Part shown: one piece after another, positions 9,762-18,514 of the stretch
Numbering within the stretch: the first letter of the stretch is position 1
How the letters are laid out: each line of letters begins with the position of its first letter
Assembly (NCBI GenBank): GCA_025362575.1
Contig: JANYIQ010000237.1
Span: 18,570-82,569, forward strand
Source: Bacteroidia bacterium
GTDB taxonomy: Bacteria > Bacteroidota > Bacteroidia > B-17B0 > Aurantibacillaceae
Direction of reading: 5' to 3'
Length of the DNA: 64,000 nucleotides
Notes under the pieces: model-generated
What the model saw: only the letters and a program-made list of their open reading frames with translations
Database searches by the model: none
What the model was told of the DNA's origin: nothing
Position numbers and translations under genes: made by a program

Positions 9762-9992
9762 ATGCGAGCAAGCAATATTAAATACCTGATCGGACTTAAA
9801 AAAATGGGGCACAATATACTATTCAAAAATTGTCCGCAATGCAAACGGTTTTTTGGAACTAATGAAGCCGGAGTTGAAACCTGCAGTGTAGATTGTGACA
9901 TTAAATATGCGTTGAGAGATCAGTATATTGAGATCGAAAGGAAAAATCGAATCAATACCCTGTTAAGAACAAAACATCTGATAGGAAACTAA
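9762..9992 (+). CDS. Small putative zinc-binding protein (CPxC...C...C)
   Basis: A 76-residue product of unknown function. It holds NCPQCKRFFGTNEAGVETCSVDC, where two CxxC/Cx3C-like pairs could bind one zinc ion, followed by a charged helix. The track starts at 9705, but a -7 element at 9733-9740 would then lie within the coding region; the ATG at 9762 sits about 15 bp after the expected transcript start, so I prefer it. Related tiny zinc-ribbon proteins can be DNA binding, but there is no direct evidence here. It stands alone between a terminator and a convergent gene. Confidence 0.55.
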   Translation: MRASNIKYLIGLKKMGHNILFKNCPQCKRFFGTNEAGVETCSVDCDIKYALRDQYIEIERKNRINTLLRTKHLIGN

Positions 9993-10042
9993 GGTTCTGA
10001 ATTTTCTTGTCGTTTCATGAGAAGGCCTATTCATATAATTCT

Positions 10043-10513
10043 TTAACTGTGGCTATATAGGTAAATATTGTTTCCTTCAGAGTCCTTTATTTCGGCAAGG
10101 TAGCCAATTTGGTTATCGATAAGGTTTGATCCGATAATTGTATCGCCAATCTCATTTTTCTGTTTCAAAATAAAGGGCTCTGTGATCAATTCTCCTTTAT
10201 AAAGTGTGGCGAGCTTAATTGCCTCGTGCATAACATCCACAAAAAATACCAGCTTTATGCCGTTTCCGGCCGGAGAATCCGTTGATTGAACAATGCAACC
10301 GGAGATCCCTGTTTGATACTTGTTAAATACACCTGTTGGCTTATCATATAAGATGGTGATATCCATTTTTGTTTTGAGGATCTTTTCATAAAAAATTACT
10401 GCTCTGTTCAAATTATTAGCAGGGATCTCGATCCAGGTCAATTTTGAAAACCTGTTTACTATTTCGTCTCTCTTTACTGTTGCTTTTTTTTCGCTTACTT
10501 TCCTAAAGATCAT
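10043..10513 (-). CDS. VOC (glyoxalase-like) family protein
   Basis: A 156-residue protein with one vicinal-oxygen-chelate domain: LTWIEIPANNLNRAVIFYEKIL opens the first beta-alpha-beta-beta-beta module, and GYLAEIKDSEGNNIYLYSHS closes the second. The conserved metal-ligand glutamates appear as WIEIPA and YLAEIKD, so metal binding is plausible; no substrate can be named. Its ATG overlaps the stop of the upstream propeller gene (ATGA), so translation is probably coupled. It may be the last gene of the leftward secreted-protein block, although it has no signal peptide itself. Confidence 0.75.
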   Translation of the reverse strand: MIFRKVSEKKATVKRDEIVNRFSKLTWIEIPANNLNRAVIFYEKILKTKMDITILYDKPTGVFNKYQTGISGCIVQSTDSPAGNGIKLVFFVDVMHEAIKLATLYKGELITEPFILKQKNEIGDTIIGSNLIDNQIGYLAEIKDSEGNNIYLYSHS

Positions 10514-11538
10514 TTTCCTTGATTTGAAGTAATATCCAATAGTTTAAAAGTGTTTGGAACAATTGAAGGCTTAGGCTTTGGTTCTTCTTTTGTTGGCATT
10601 GGTGTATCGCCAAGCTCTGCAACAGGCAAGTAAATATGATTTGTTTTTGAGTTAATAGCAATAGTTTTTGCTCCTCTTTGTGTCTTCACGGTTTCAATGA
10701 TCTTGTATACATTTTCGTTTTCTTGTTGAACAATAGTTACCGATCCTTCACCATTTGAAGCATAAATTCGTTTTGTATTTGGATCAAAAGTTACGCCGTC
10801 ACAATGCTCACCTATTGGAACAGAGGCTACCATTTTTCCCGTTTCTGAATTCAGAATTACCATCATTTTGTTACCGCAAACACTGAATAAACGATGCGTT
10901 CTATTATCGATCGCCAATCCAGTAGGCTCTTCGCCGGGTTTTAGTGACCAGCTTTTCTCAACTTTTAAAGTTGATGAGTTAATAACCGATATTGAATTTG
11001 TGGTTTCAATATTCACAAACACTTTTCCTTTTTCATTGCTTGCCGAAAACTCAGGTTTGCCATCCAGTGCAATCGTTGCTATTACTTTATCGGTTTTAGG
11101 ATCAATAACAGTTGCGTTATTACTTTTCCCATTAAAGACAAATATTCTCTCAGAAAATATATCATACAAAATTGCATCAGGCTTTGCGCCGGTCACTTTT
11201 ATTTTCAATAAGACAGTCATTCTTTTCATATCAAAAACTGTTACTGAAGAATCTTTTCCGTTGCTCGTGTATCCTTTATTTAAACCATTAACAAGGGCAA
11301 TGCCATGAACGCCCTTTGTATCGTTAATGGTTCCGACCTCAGTCTTTGTTTTCAGATCTATTACATGAACCATAGTTCCGTGTGAAACAAAGATACGCTC
11401 GTTAGACTCATCGACAGTTAAATAATCCCAGCTCCCGTCGCCTTTTAGGTCAAGTACTTTAGAAATTGAATAGTTTGTTTTTTGAGCCCTTGCAGATAGA
11501 GCAACAATTAATACGGTAATAAAAATGAATTTATTCAT
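10510..11538 (-). CDS. Secreted YncE-like beta-propeller protein
   Basis: A 342-residue periplasmic protein: a signal peptide (FIFITVLIVALSARAQ) and then about seven blade-like repeats, each built around short phrases such as RIFVSHG, VHVIDLKTKTEVGTI, VTVFDMKRMTVL, ATVIDPKTDKVIATI and KRIYASNGEGSVTIV. This is the YVTN/YncE repeat style seen in surface and periplasmic propellers. A binding or scaffold role is likely, with no catalytic residues visible. It lies 30 bp downstream of the T9SS gene and overlaps the VOC gene by 4 bp, so the three form an operon that probably answers to the Pho-box-like site at 12573-12616. Confidence 0.8.
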   Translation of the reverse strand: MNKFIFITVLIVALSARAQKTNYSISKVLDLKGDGSWDYLTVDESNERIFVSHGTMVHVIDLKTKTEVGTINDTKGVHGIALVNGLNKGYTSNGKDSSVTVFDMKRMTVLLKIKVTGAKPDAILYDIFSERIFVFNGKSNNATVIDPKTDKVIATIALDGKPEFSASNEKGKVFVNIETTNSISVINSSTLKVEKSWSLKPGEEPTGLAIDNRTHRLFSVCGNKMMVILNSETGKMVASVPIGEHCDGVTFDPNTKRIYASNGEGSVTIVQQENENVYKIIETVKTQRGAKTIAINSKTNHIYLPVAELGDTPMPTKEEPKPKPSIVPNTFKLLDITSNQGK

Positions 11539-11568
11539 CAGGGTAATTTGGTTGGTGATTATGTAGGT

Positions 11569-12525
11569 TTAATTTTTTACAAATTTCAATGTAGTGCCTT
11601 TAAGTTCATTCTCTTCAGATATCCTTACAAAATATATTCCCGAATTAAGATGTGAAATATCCATTGGAAATTCCTTCCCCTCTCGTTCTGTTTCAATTAC
11701 TGTCTGGCCCATTACGTTTGTGATGAAAACATTTTTTACTCCATCTGTGGTTGAATTTATATAAATATTATCTGAGCCGGGGTTTGGGTATAATTTATAA
11801 CCATTAGAGCTTGAAGTAATTTCGTTAATTCCTGCCGTTGAAATTATGGAATCTCCTTCCACGGTAATATTATCAAACCTGTTATTGCCACTTGCGCCGG
11901 TATTAGGTGCGCCAAATCGGATGCGAAATATTAATTTATTATTATTATTTAAAGAAGTGATTGTACTTAAGTTTACAATAATTTTTCCCCATGCTGTTCC
12001 TGCAGAGTCAAACAGTTTTGGTAAGCCAGTGGTGATGTATGTTACACCACTATCTAAACTATAATCGTAATTTTGACGGTGCTGACCACTAGCTGTGCTT
12101 GATGCCATTGATTCGTATTTAATTACAATGTTCTTAAAGTTTTTTGTGGGAATATACCACAGGAACTGCATACTATCACTTGGGTTGCGACATCTTATGC
12201 TTGAGTTATTTGTGGTAGCGGTATAAGCCGGGCAGCAACCGCCGTAAGCCACACGTTGATTAATTGTATCTCCTAAGTTGTTATCCCAATAACCTGTATC
12301 TTTTACGCAGTTAGGTACTTTTGTATATCGCATTCCGGCTTTGCTAACCCATCTTGTGTAATCTGCATTCATGGCATTGGTTCCGAAATGCGTTCCACCG
12401 GCTCCGGTAACAGGCAAAGTGTTGTTAAAATGCCAGTAGTGCAGTAATTTTTGTGCTTGCAACTCTGCATCAAAGGAAAAAGCGATCACTAAAATGATCA
12501 TAGCAAGAGGTAGATTTTTTTTCAT
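11569..12525 (-). CDS. Secreted T9SS cargo protein, function unknown
   Basis: A 318-residue product with a signal peptide (PLAMIILVIAFSFDAELQAQ), a beta-rich middle (KLLHYWHFNNTLP...; FDNITVEGDSI near residue 225) and a type A T9SS sorting domain at the end (YKLYPNPGSDNIYINS...GQTVIETE...LNSGIYFVRIS...LKFVKN). The core looks like a jelly-roll or carbohydrate-binding sandwich, but I cannot name the family. It is first after a promoter with Pho-box-like repeats, and the propeller and VOC genes follow closely, so phosphate control is inferred for all three. Confidence 0.75.
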   Translation of the reverse strand: MKKNLPLAMIILVIAFSFDAELQAQKLLHYWHFNNTLPVTGAGGTHFGTNAMNADYTRWVSKAGMRYTKVPNCVKDTGYWDNNLGDTINQRVAYGGCCPAYTATTNNSSIRCRNPSDSMQFLWYIPTKNFKNIVIKYESMASSTASGQHRQNYDYSLDSGVTYITTGLPKLFDSAGTAWGKIIVNLSTITSLNNNNKLIFRIRFGAPNTGASGNNRFDNITVEGDSIISTAGINEITSSSNGYKLYPNPGSDNIYINSTTDGVKNVFITNVMGQTVIETEREGKEFPMDISHLNSGIYFVRISEENELKGTTLKFVKN

Positions 12526-12572
12526 GATTATATTTTTAAATATTTATTGCAAAAGTATATGGTTAGTGTTAT

Positions 12573-12616
12573 CAAAGAATATCTATTTTACCGGTATTCG
12601 GTTATCAATATGTTAC
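12573..12616 (-). promoter_or_regulatory. Pho-box-like tandem repeat and -7 element
   Basis: Read on the minus strand: GTAACAT (12616-12610), 4 bp, ATAACCG (12605-12599), 18 bp, then ATTCTTTG (12580-12573) as -7 element. The period of 11 bp and the near-19-bp gap match the other sites in this window. A second -7 candidate, TACTTTTG, lies at 12557-12550. Confidence 0.6.
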
Positions 12617-12643
12617 TCTTTTGATAAACGGCCGGGAAATAAT

Positions 12644-13867
12644 TTACTCAGACTTTACAATCAACTTCCTGAAACTACTATTCAATGTGGTTACAACTTC
12701 TATAAAATAGCAGCCGTCCGAGTTTGTAAAATCAACTGCATTCATCTCAAAACTAAACTGATCTACTTTCTTTTTGTAAATACTCTTTCCGTCTGTTGTA
12801 AATATTTCAATTTTTAAGATTTTTTGGTCGCTTGTAATTTCAAAATGACCAGACGTTGGGTTTGGGTAAACTTTAACTTGAGAAGTTACTTTAATTGTTT
12901 CATTAATGCCTGCTATTGTCATAGACGATTTTTTTGTGTTATAAAGTGTAGCCGGGGTATAAGAGGTTTCGCAGGACAAAAATAATTCGCCTGCAACACC
13001 ATAGGTTATCCCTTCTGTTTGCCAGTCGTTAATTGAGTTCCCTATTTCTATACGCCGCTTGTTTCCTGAAAAAAACATATCGCCAGAATAATCATTCAGT
13101 ATCCATAGAAAAGAATTTTTACTTGAGCTCATATATCCAATTAATGCTACCTCATTAGTTTGCGGATTATAATCGGCTCCTGTTATTTTACCATTTACAT
13201 TATATGAGGTGTAAGGAGTAACCGTATAGGTTCCCGGTGTTTTTGATAATTTGTAAACCCGCGTTTGAAAATCACCTCTGTCTTTTGTAAATAAATATAT
13301 AAAATTGCCTATTGAAACAATGGACTCGCAATCAAAATTATTAGCACTGTTTGAAGCAAAACTAGTTTGATCGGAATATGAAAAACTGATGGCTTGAGCA
13401 GTGACATTGATCGTTGCAAGCGTACTTGTTAATTGCGATTTACTGATCTTTAGAATTTTTAAGTCTGTTCGTGTTCCATTATTATTTCCGCAATCACCAA
13501 CATAAATAAAATTACTATCGGCTGTAATATCCTCCCAATCGATATTCGGGTAATTAGTTATTGAAACAACCTGCAACACGTTGCCATTTGTTGTATCGAT
13601 CTTGAAAATGTTCGCCGGGTTTCCGCTGTCGTTATGTGTCCACATAACGCCGTTTGTGAAAACAAGACCGGAAGACTCAGTTACATTAGCAACTATCGAG
13701 CCTTTTACATTTACACTTTGTGTAGTAGTATTATAAGTGCAAGAGCCATCATTAACAGTTGCGGAGGCACTGTAATTATTTGCGGCAGGATCTGTACAGC
13801 CCGATTGCCCAAATGCAGAGAAGCCAGTACTTACAATAAAAAGTATTCCACGTAAAAAATGTTTCAT
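12644..13867 (-). CDS. Secreted beta-propeller-like T9SS protein
   Basis: A 407-residue exported protein. After the signal peptide (ending AFGQ) comes SGCTDPAANNYSASATVNDGSCTY, a small Cys motif widespread in Bacteroidota secreted proteins. The central 300 residues (WTHNDSGNPANIFKID, DWEDITADSNFIYVGDCGNN, EGITYGVAGELFLSCE) look like a six-blade propeller of the SdiA-regulated or phytase-like kind. The T9SS sorting domain ends the protein (VKVYPNPTSGHFEIT...). A hydrolytic role on phosphorylated substrate would fit the neighbourhood, but the catalytic calcium ligands cannot be confirmed by eye. A hairpin separates it from the beta-helix gene upstream. Confidence 0.7.
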   Translation of the reverse strand: MKHFLRGILFIVSTGFSAFGQSGCTDPAANNYSASATVNDGSCTYNTTTQSVNVKGSIVANVTESSGLVFTNGVMWTHNDSGNPANIFKIDTTNGNVLQVVSITNYPNIDWEDITADSNFIYVGDCGNNNGTRTDLKILKISKSQLTSTLATINVTAQAISFSYSDQTSFASNSANNFDCESIVSIGNFIYLFTKDRGDFQTRVYKLSKTPGTYTVTPYTSYNVNGKITGADYNPQTNEVALIGYMSSSKNSFLWILNDYSGDMFFSGNKRRIEIGNSINDWQTEGITYGVAGELFLSCETSYTPATLYNTKKSSMTIAGINETIKVTSQVKVYPNPTSGHFEITSDQKILKIEIFTTDGKSIYKKKVDQFSFEMNAVDFTNSDGCYFIEVVTTLNSSFRKLIVKSE

Positions 13868-13884
13868 TTATTTTAGTTTTAAAA

Positions 13885-13914
13885 ATCAAGTCCCGCCGTA
13901 ATGCGGGACTTGAT
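13885..13914 (-). terminator. Strong hairpin, probable terminator or dispersed palindrome
   Basis: A perfect 12-bp inverted repeat (ATCAAGTCCCGC / GCGGGACTTGAT, 6-base loop). On the minus strand it is followed by TTTTAAAAC, giving an intrinsic-terminator shape after the beta-helix gene. The arm sequence also resembles a palindrome that is dispersed in Bacteroidota genomes, so it may be an inserted repeat that works as a terminator. Confidence 0.65.
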
Positions 13915-13927
13915 CTGGGTTTAAATT

Positions 13928-15388
13928 TTAGTGTTGATTTCCGTTCCCTGCTGATGGATAACATCCGATATCAGCAGAAGGATTGGTAATTGAAGCTCTG
14001 AAGTTAGCGTTAGTAACTGTGCTTGCTGTTGAGTTCAAAGGAAAGAAATTCGTTTTTCCTTTTCCAATTGCAGGCGAGCCACTTTGCAATCTAAAATTAT
14101 AGTTGCCAACATAATTAATATCCTGCAAACGAGTAATGCCAACTTCGGGTAATGGAAAATTAGTAAACATTGGGTTATTTTGCATTGCTAAAGCGGCTGC
14201 ATTGTAAGCAACACATCCGTTAGCACCACCATTAAATACATAGTTTGTGCCTGCACCATTTAGCGGGGTAATATAGGCTGTTGGTTTTGTAATGTAACCA
14301 ACAGGGTAAAACTGGTTGCAAACAGAAGCTGAATCGCCATAAATATAATTATTGCTATAAAATACATTTGCGGTATCAGCAGCAGGAATTGCAGCTGCAT
14401 TAGGTGTTGGCCCCATTACGCGTAAACCATATTTACAATTTACAATTAAATTATTATACGCCATTCCTTTTGCGCCTTCCTCAAAATTAATGTCAGCGCT
14501 TCTCGCTGTTTGTACTTGGCGGTAACCGCCATCAATGTAAGTATTGTTATACATTACAATATTAGTTTGAGGGCCAATACCGCCTTTATTAGAAGCTTTT
14601 GTACCATTGGTTGCTGTGCCTACAAATAAATTGTACGCCATGTCGCCAACCGACCCGCTTTTAGCATTTACACAGTCGCCGCCAACATAACCGCATTTTT
14701 CAAATGTATTGCGCATTACACTGCAACGACCGCTTGATAAACGGATAGCATCATCAATTGTACCGTACATCCATGAATCTTCCATAATAAAATCGCCGTT
14801 CGGATTCTGGAAAGTAATTCCTTTAGATTTTGAACCTGCTGTTCCACCAACAAAGGGTTGCGTTACAGGGAACGCTGCACCTACAAATTCAATGTGTGTC
14901 CATTTTAGCACTAGAAGTTTAGAAGAAGTATCGCATTGGATACCACACCATACTCCGGCGCCTGCTACGCCCCATGCCGGATCGGTAGTAGGGCTTTGAG
15001 ATTGAGCGATAGTGTTAACCTTTGCAACGCCACAAGAAGTGAACCAGTTTGGACCAGTTTGTGTACCTAATGAGATCAATACACCTTTTACAACAATTGT
15101 TTTTCCTGCAGCAACGCAAACATGTACATTTTCTTGTAATAAAACTGTATCACCTATATTGATAACAACATCGCCACCAATTGTGTAAGTATTTCCGCTG
15201 ATCATTGTTCCTTTAATTGATCCTGATAAAGCAGTTCCTGCACTTATTGGCTGACCAATTTGATAAGGTGGCACCGATACTACGGTTTGTTCATCGTCAG
15301 TAGTTGATGATTTTTTCTTCTTGCATGATTCAAGGGAAAATGCAGCCATAGCTGCAATAATTCCGAATGTAATAATTGATTTTTTCAT
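13928..15388 (-). CDS. Lipoprotein with right-handed parallel beta-helix
   Basis: A 486-residue surface or periplasmic lipoprotein: signal peptide with lipobox SLESC followed by a KKKKSS stretch. The body has a run of beta-helix turns, with phrases such as GDFIMEDSWMYGTIDDAIRLS, NTFEKCGYVGGDCVNAKSG, IVMYNNTYIDGG and MAYNNLIVNCKYGLRVMG. It carries no T9SS domain, unlike its 656-residue counterpart at 37089. It begins 31 bp after the TonB receptor, as the other beta-helix protein is placed next to the other TonB receptor, so the pair probably works together, perhaps as a receptor and its surface partner. The ligand is unknown. Confidence 0.75.
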   Translation of the reverse strand: MKKSIITFGIIAAMAAFSLESCKKKKSSTTDDEQTVVSVPPYQIGQPISAGTALSGSIKGTMISGNTYTIGGDVVINIGDTVLLQENVHVCVAAGKTIVVKGVLISLGTQTGPNWFTSCGVAKVNTIAQSQSPTTDPAWGVAGAGVWCGIQCDTSSKLLVLKWTHIEFVGAAFPVTQPFVGGTAGSKSKGITFQNPNGDFIMEDSWMYGTIDDAIRLSSGRCSVMRNTFEKCGYVGGDCVNAKSGSVGDMAYNLFVGTATNGTKASNKGGIGPQTNIVMYNNTYIDGGYRQVQTARSADINFEEGAKGMAYNNLIVNCKYGLRVMGPTPNAAAIPAADTANVFYSNNYIYGDSASVCNQFYPVGYITKPTAYITPLNGAGTNYVFNGGANGCVAYNAAALAMQNNPMFTNFPLPEVGITRLQDINYVGNYNFRLQSGSPAIGKGKTNFFPLNSTASTVTNANFRASITNPSADIGCYPSAGNGNQH

Positions 15389-15419
15389 TTTTTTAGATTT
15401 GGTTTTTATTTATTTTGAT

Positions 15420-18172
15420 TTATATTTTATATCGTATTCCTATGAGGTAGCCCTGACCGTATTGCTGTCTTTGAACCACAATGTTGTCATGAGTGTCTTG
15501 AATTGGTAAGTACAATGAACCATCAGGTAATGTTAAATTAGGCTGCATGATACGTACTACAGTTTTTGTATTGAGAATATTGCTGATCTTTACAAACACA
15601 TAAAATTTATACTTTCGGTTTTTATTACTGATCGACTTTTCACCGGAAAAATCAAGGCGCGTCATTGGCATTTGATAATAGTCTAGGCCATATGCTGCCG
15701 AAACCAATGAGATCATTTTACCTGTATAAACTCCTGAAAGGAGAAGGTCCAATCCCAGTTTCGGACTTTTATAAATTAACGAGAGGTTGGCAATATGATC
15801 TGCCTGACCTTGCAATGGACGTGTTTGCGAAACGATCTTATTTGTATTTCCTTTTACATCATCATGATAATACAGAATTTTATCAGTAGTAATTTCGGAT
15901 TTAGTGTAGCAGTAATTTGCTGAGACGCCGAACTGTTTAAAGAATTTATTCACAACCAATTCAAAGCCGTAGTTAGTTGCAATTCCAAAATTCTGAGGCT
16001 GCAGATCTAAGGCAGAAGGAGATCCTGATTCCCTTACAAAGGAATATTCTACAGGATTAATAATGTTTTTGTAAAAGACACCAACCAAAAGCTGTTCAGT
16101 AGGTTTTGGAAAAAGCTCATACCTTAAGTCGTAGTTGCTCGCTTTAGTGTGTTTTAAATAAGGATTTCCAATTTCATTAAAATCTTCGCCTTGAATTATG
16201 TAAGGTATGATCTCATAAAAACTTGGTCGTGAAATAGAGTTGTAATAGTTAGCTCTAACATTTTGCTTGGGTGTAATTGCATATTTCAAACTTATGCTTG
16301 GAAGCATATCCTTGTATTTTTTGCTACCGAATTTTCCGGGAATATTATCAGGCACTTTTGTGATAAAACCTTGCTGTGTATTTTCTATCCTAACGCCTCC
16401 AAGCAACTGGACATTTTTGAAAAGCGTTAGTTTCATTTGAGCGTAGTATGCATTAACATTCTCATTAATAGTATAATTGTTCGCGTCTTGAGATGAGCCT
16501 AAACCATTATATACAAAAAACTGAGCTTCTGAAATTCCGGCTGAAGTAACAGACTGGTTTGGGGCAAAGGCCAGATCATATTCATCATAAAAATTAACTC
16601 TTGTTTTATTTCTATTCATTCCGCCTACCTTTGTTTCGATGCCTTGTCCAAAAACATTTAAACTGTAGGTAAGATTGCCATACCAAGCAATATCTTCATC
16701 GGTAGTTTGAAGCCACCTTCTTTTAAAAGTTTTCCATTTAAACGTTGGTGAACTTGCAACACCATTAACAGTAATTGAACCCCAATCGGGCGAATTAGCT
16801 GTTGCTTTTGAATATGCGCCGGTGTAATCCAAGACCAAACCCTTAACAAGCGTGTGGTCGCCATGCAGGGTTCCATTATAAATACTTTGGTATGTTACTC
16901 GTGATTCATATTGCTTTTCGACATTAGCATTAATGCTTCCAATGCCGATCGTGTCGATAATGTTTCGTTGACGAACCGCATCCAGGCCAACGTAAACTGA
17001 ATACAAACTTATTTTATGCCTTGGGTTAAAAGCATAATCTATTTTTGCATGAATAGCTTTTCTGATCTGCTGAAGAGAATAATCACGTATCATGATGTCC
17101 GCAATAAGCGGCTGGTTAGAGGGTGTCCAGTTTGGCTGGGCAGCAGGAAGTAAAAAAATATCGTGCGTTAAGTTGTAGGTGTTCTGATAGCTTCCTGAAA
17201 CCAAAATTCCAAACTGTTTCTTTTTAAAGAATCTATTTCCAATACTTAAGCTGGCAATAATATTTGGGTTTGGTTCTACATTCTTATACTGATAACTTTT
17301 TGTTTGGAAATCTTCAGCCGTCGCTAATTCTCCGGGATGAACCTGGGCCGGTGATCTTCTGTTAATAGCTTTATAATCAAAAGAAGTAAAGCTGCGATCA
17401 AATAGAAATTGATTATAACCGGTAGAGATATTTGAATTGATAAGAAAAGTTTGAGGAGCTGTTTTTAATACCAGATTAGTCGCACCACCAATTGCGTCGG
17501 CTTCCATACTTGGCGTTAACTTTTTGATACTTCTAAGCGTTCTACAATTTCGGCCGGAAAAATATCCATGGGTACATACCTGTTCTTGAAATCAGGGCTT
17601 GGAATTTTCACGCCATCAATTGTTGTGTAATTGTAGCGTTTATCCATACCACGTATGGTAGCATATCTTCCTTCTCCACTTGAAGTTTTTTCAACAGTGA
17701 CTCCACTCATTCGCTGAAGCACATTGCCAATTGTAACATCGGGCATTAGTTCAATATTTTTTGCCGAAATAACATTTATAACGTTATCCGAATTTCTTTC
17801 AATACTTCTTGCATACACTTCCGAACCTTTGTCTTGATGACCCACCACGGTTATTTCGTTAAGCATTTGATTGCTTTGGGGCAAAAGGAAATTAAGAACT
17901 ATTGCTTTGCCTGTATCTTTTATTTCAATTATTTTTTCTTGTTTTTCGTAACTTATAAATTGTGCCGTTATGGTATATATGCCGGGAGGAATTCTTATTA
18001 AAGAGTAGGTTCCATTTAACCCTACAAAATCACTGATCTTTGAGTTTGACAAAAAAACAGTTGCTCCTACCAAGGCTTCTTTGGTTGATGCATCCAACAC
18101 CTTTCCTTTTACTTGAGCGTTCAAATGAAACAAAGTATTTACAAAAAATAAAATCAAATAATATCTGTTCAT
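15420..18172 (-). pseudogene. TonB-dependent receptor split by a one-base frameshift
   Basis: Outer-membrane receptor with signal peptide (FFVNTLFHLNAQ), CarboxypepD_reg-like domain (VKGKVLDASTKEALVGATV), plug domain (GRYATIRGMDKRYNYTTIDGVKIPSP) and a beta-barrel ending GYLIGIRYKI. The track shows two ORFs: 17516-18172 (218 residues) ending RLEVSKS-stop, and 15420-17507 (695 residues) starting MEADAIGG. The two join exactly if one T is added in agTTaacg at about 17519: S-K-S-L-T-P-S-M-E-A-D is then restored, a normal plug sequence. The total would be about 917 residues, full length. A real mutation and a sequencing error are both possible. A Pho-box-like promoter precedes it. Confidence 0.88.
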
Positions 18173-18229
18173 TAACTAAGAGTTCTATGGCCACTACTTT
18201 TTGAAAGCATAATACATGTCATTCAGGCG

Positions 18230-18285
18230 CAAAGAAACATCAGACAGCTAAATTGAGTGTTAATACAAACACAATTAAACGTTAC
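18230..18285 (-). promoter_or_regulatory. Pho-box-like site of the TonB receptor operon
   Basis: On the minus strand: GTAACGT (18285-18279), TTGTGTT (18274-18268, poor unit), TTAACAC (18263-18257), each 11 bp apart; then exactly 19 bp and TTTCTTTG (18237-18230) as -7 element. The array and gap match those before porin, Pit and other genes at 34-52 kb. Confidence 0.65.
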
Positions 18286-18450
18286 TAATAAATTTCAATA
18301 TCAATTTTATGTTATTTCTAACACACTAAAAATTTACATTAACGCCAAAAAACTTGACGAATATTGTTGCTAATAAAAGTCTGGCTTGCTTATATGGCAA
18401 AGGTTAGGGCCGGGTAAATTCTGTGTTAAGTATTTGAGCGGACAAGAACC

Positions 18451-18495
18451 TTAACACACCATTAATACTTTTTGAAAACTCTTAACCTAATTTTG
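18451..18495 (+). promoter_or_regulatory. Pho-box-like site before the Cys-rich secreted protein
   Basis: TTAACAC (18451-18457), 4 bp, TTAATAC (18462-18468), then exactly 19 bp and TAATTTTG (18488-18495), a perfect TAnnTTTG. The transcript should start near 18502, which makes the ATG at 18515 the natural start codon for the downstream gene. Confidence 0.7.
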
Positions 18496-18514
18496 ACACA
18501 TCAAATTGAGTAAA

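Noticed and set aside
13776-13964. 62-residue minus-strand ORF across the hairpin at 13885-13914
   Set aside because: Shadow of the palindrome and of two real gene ends.
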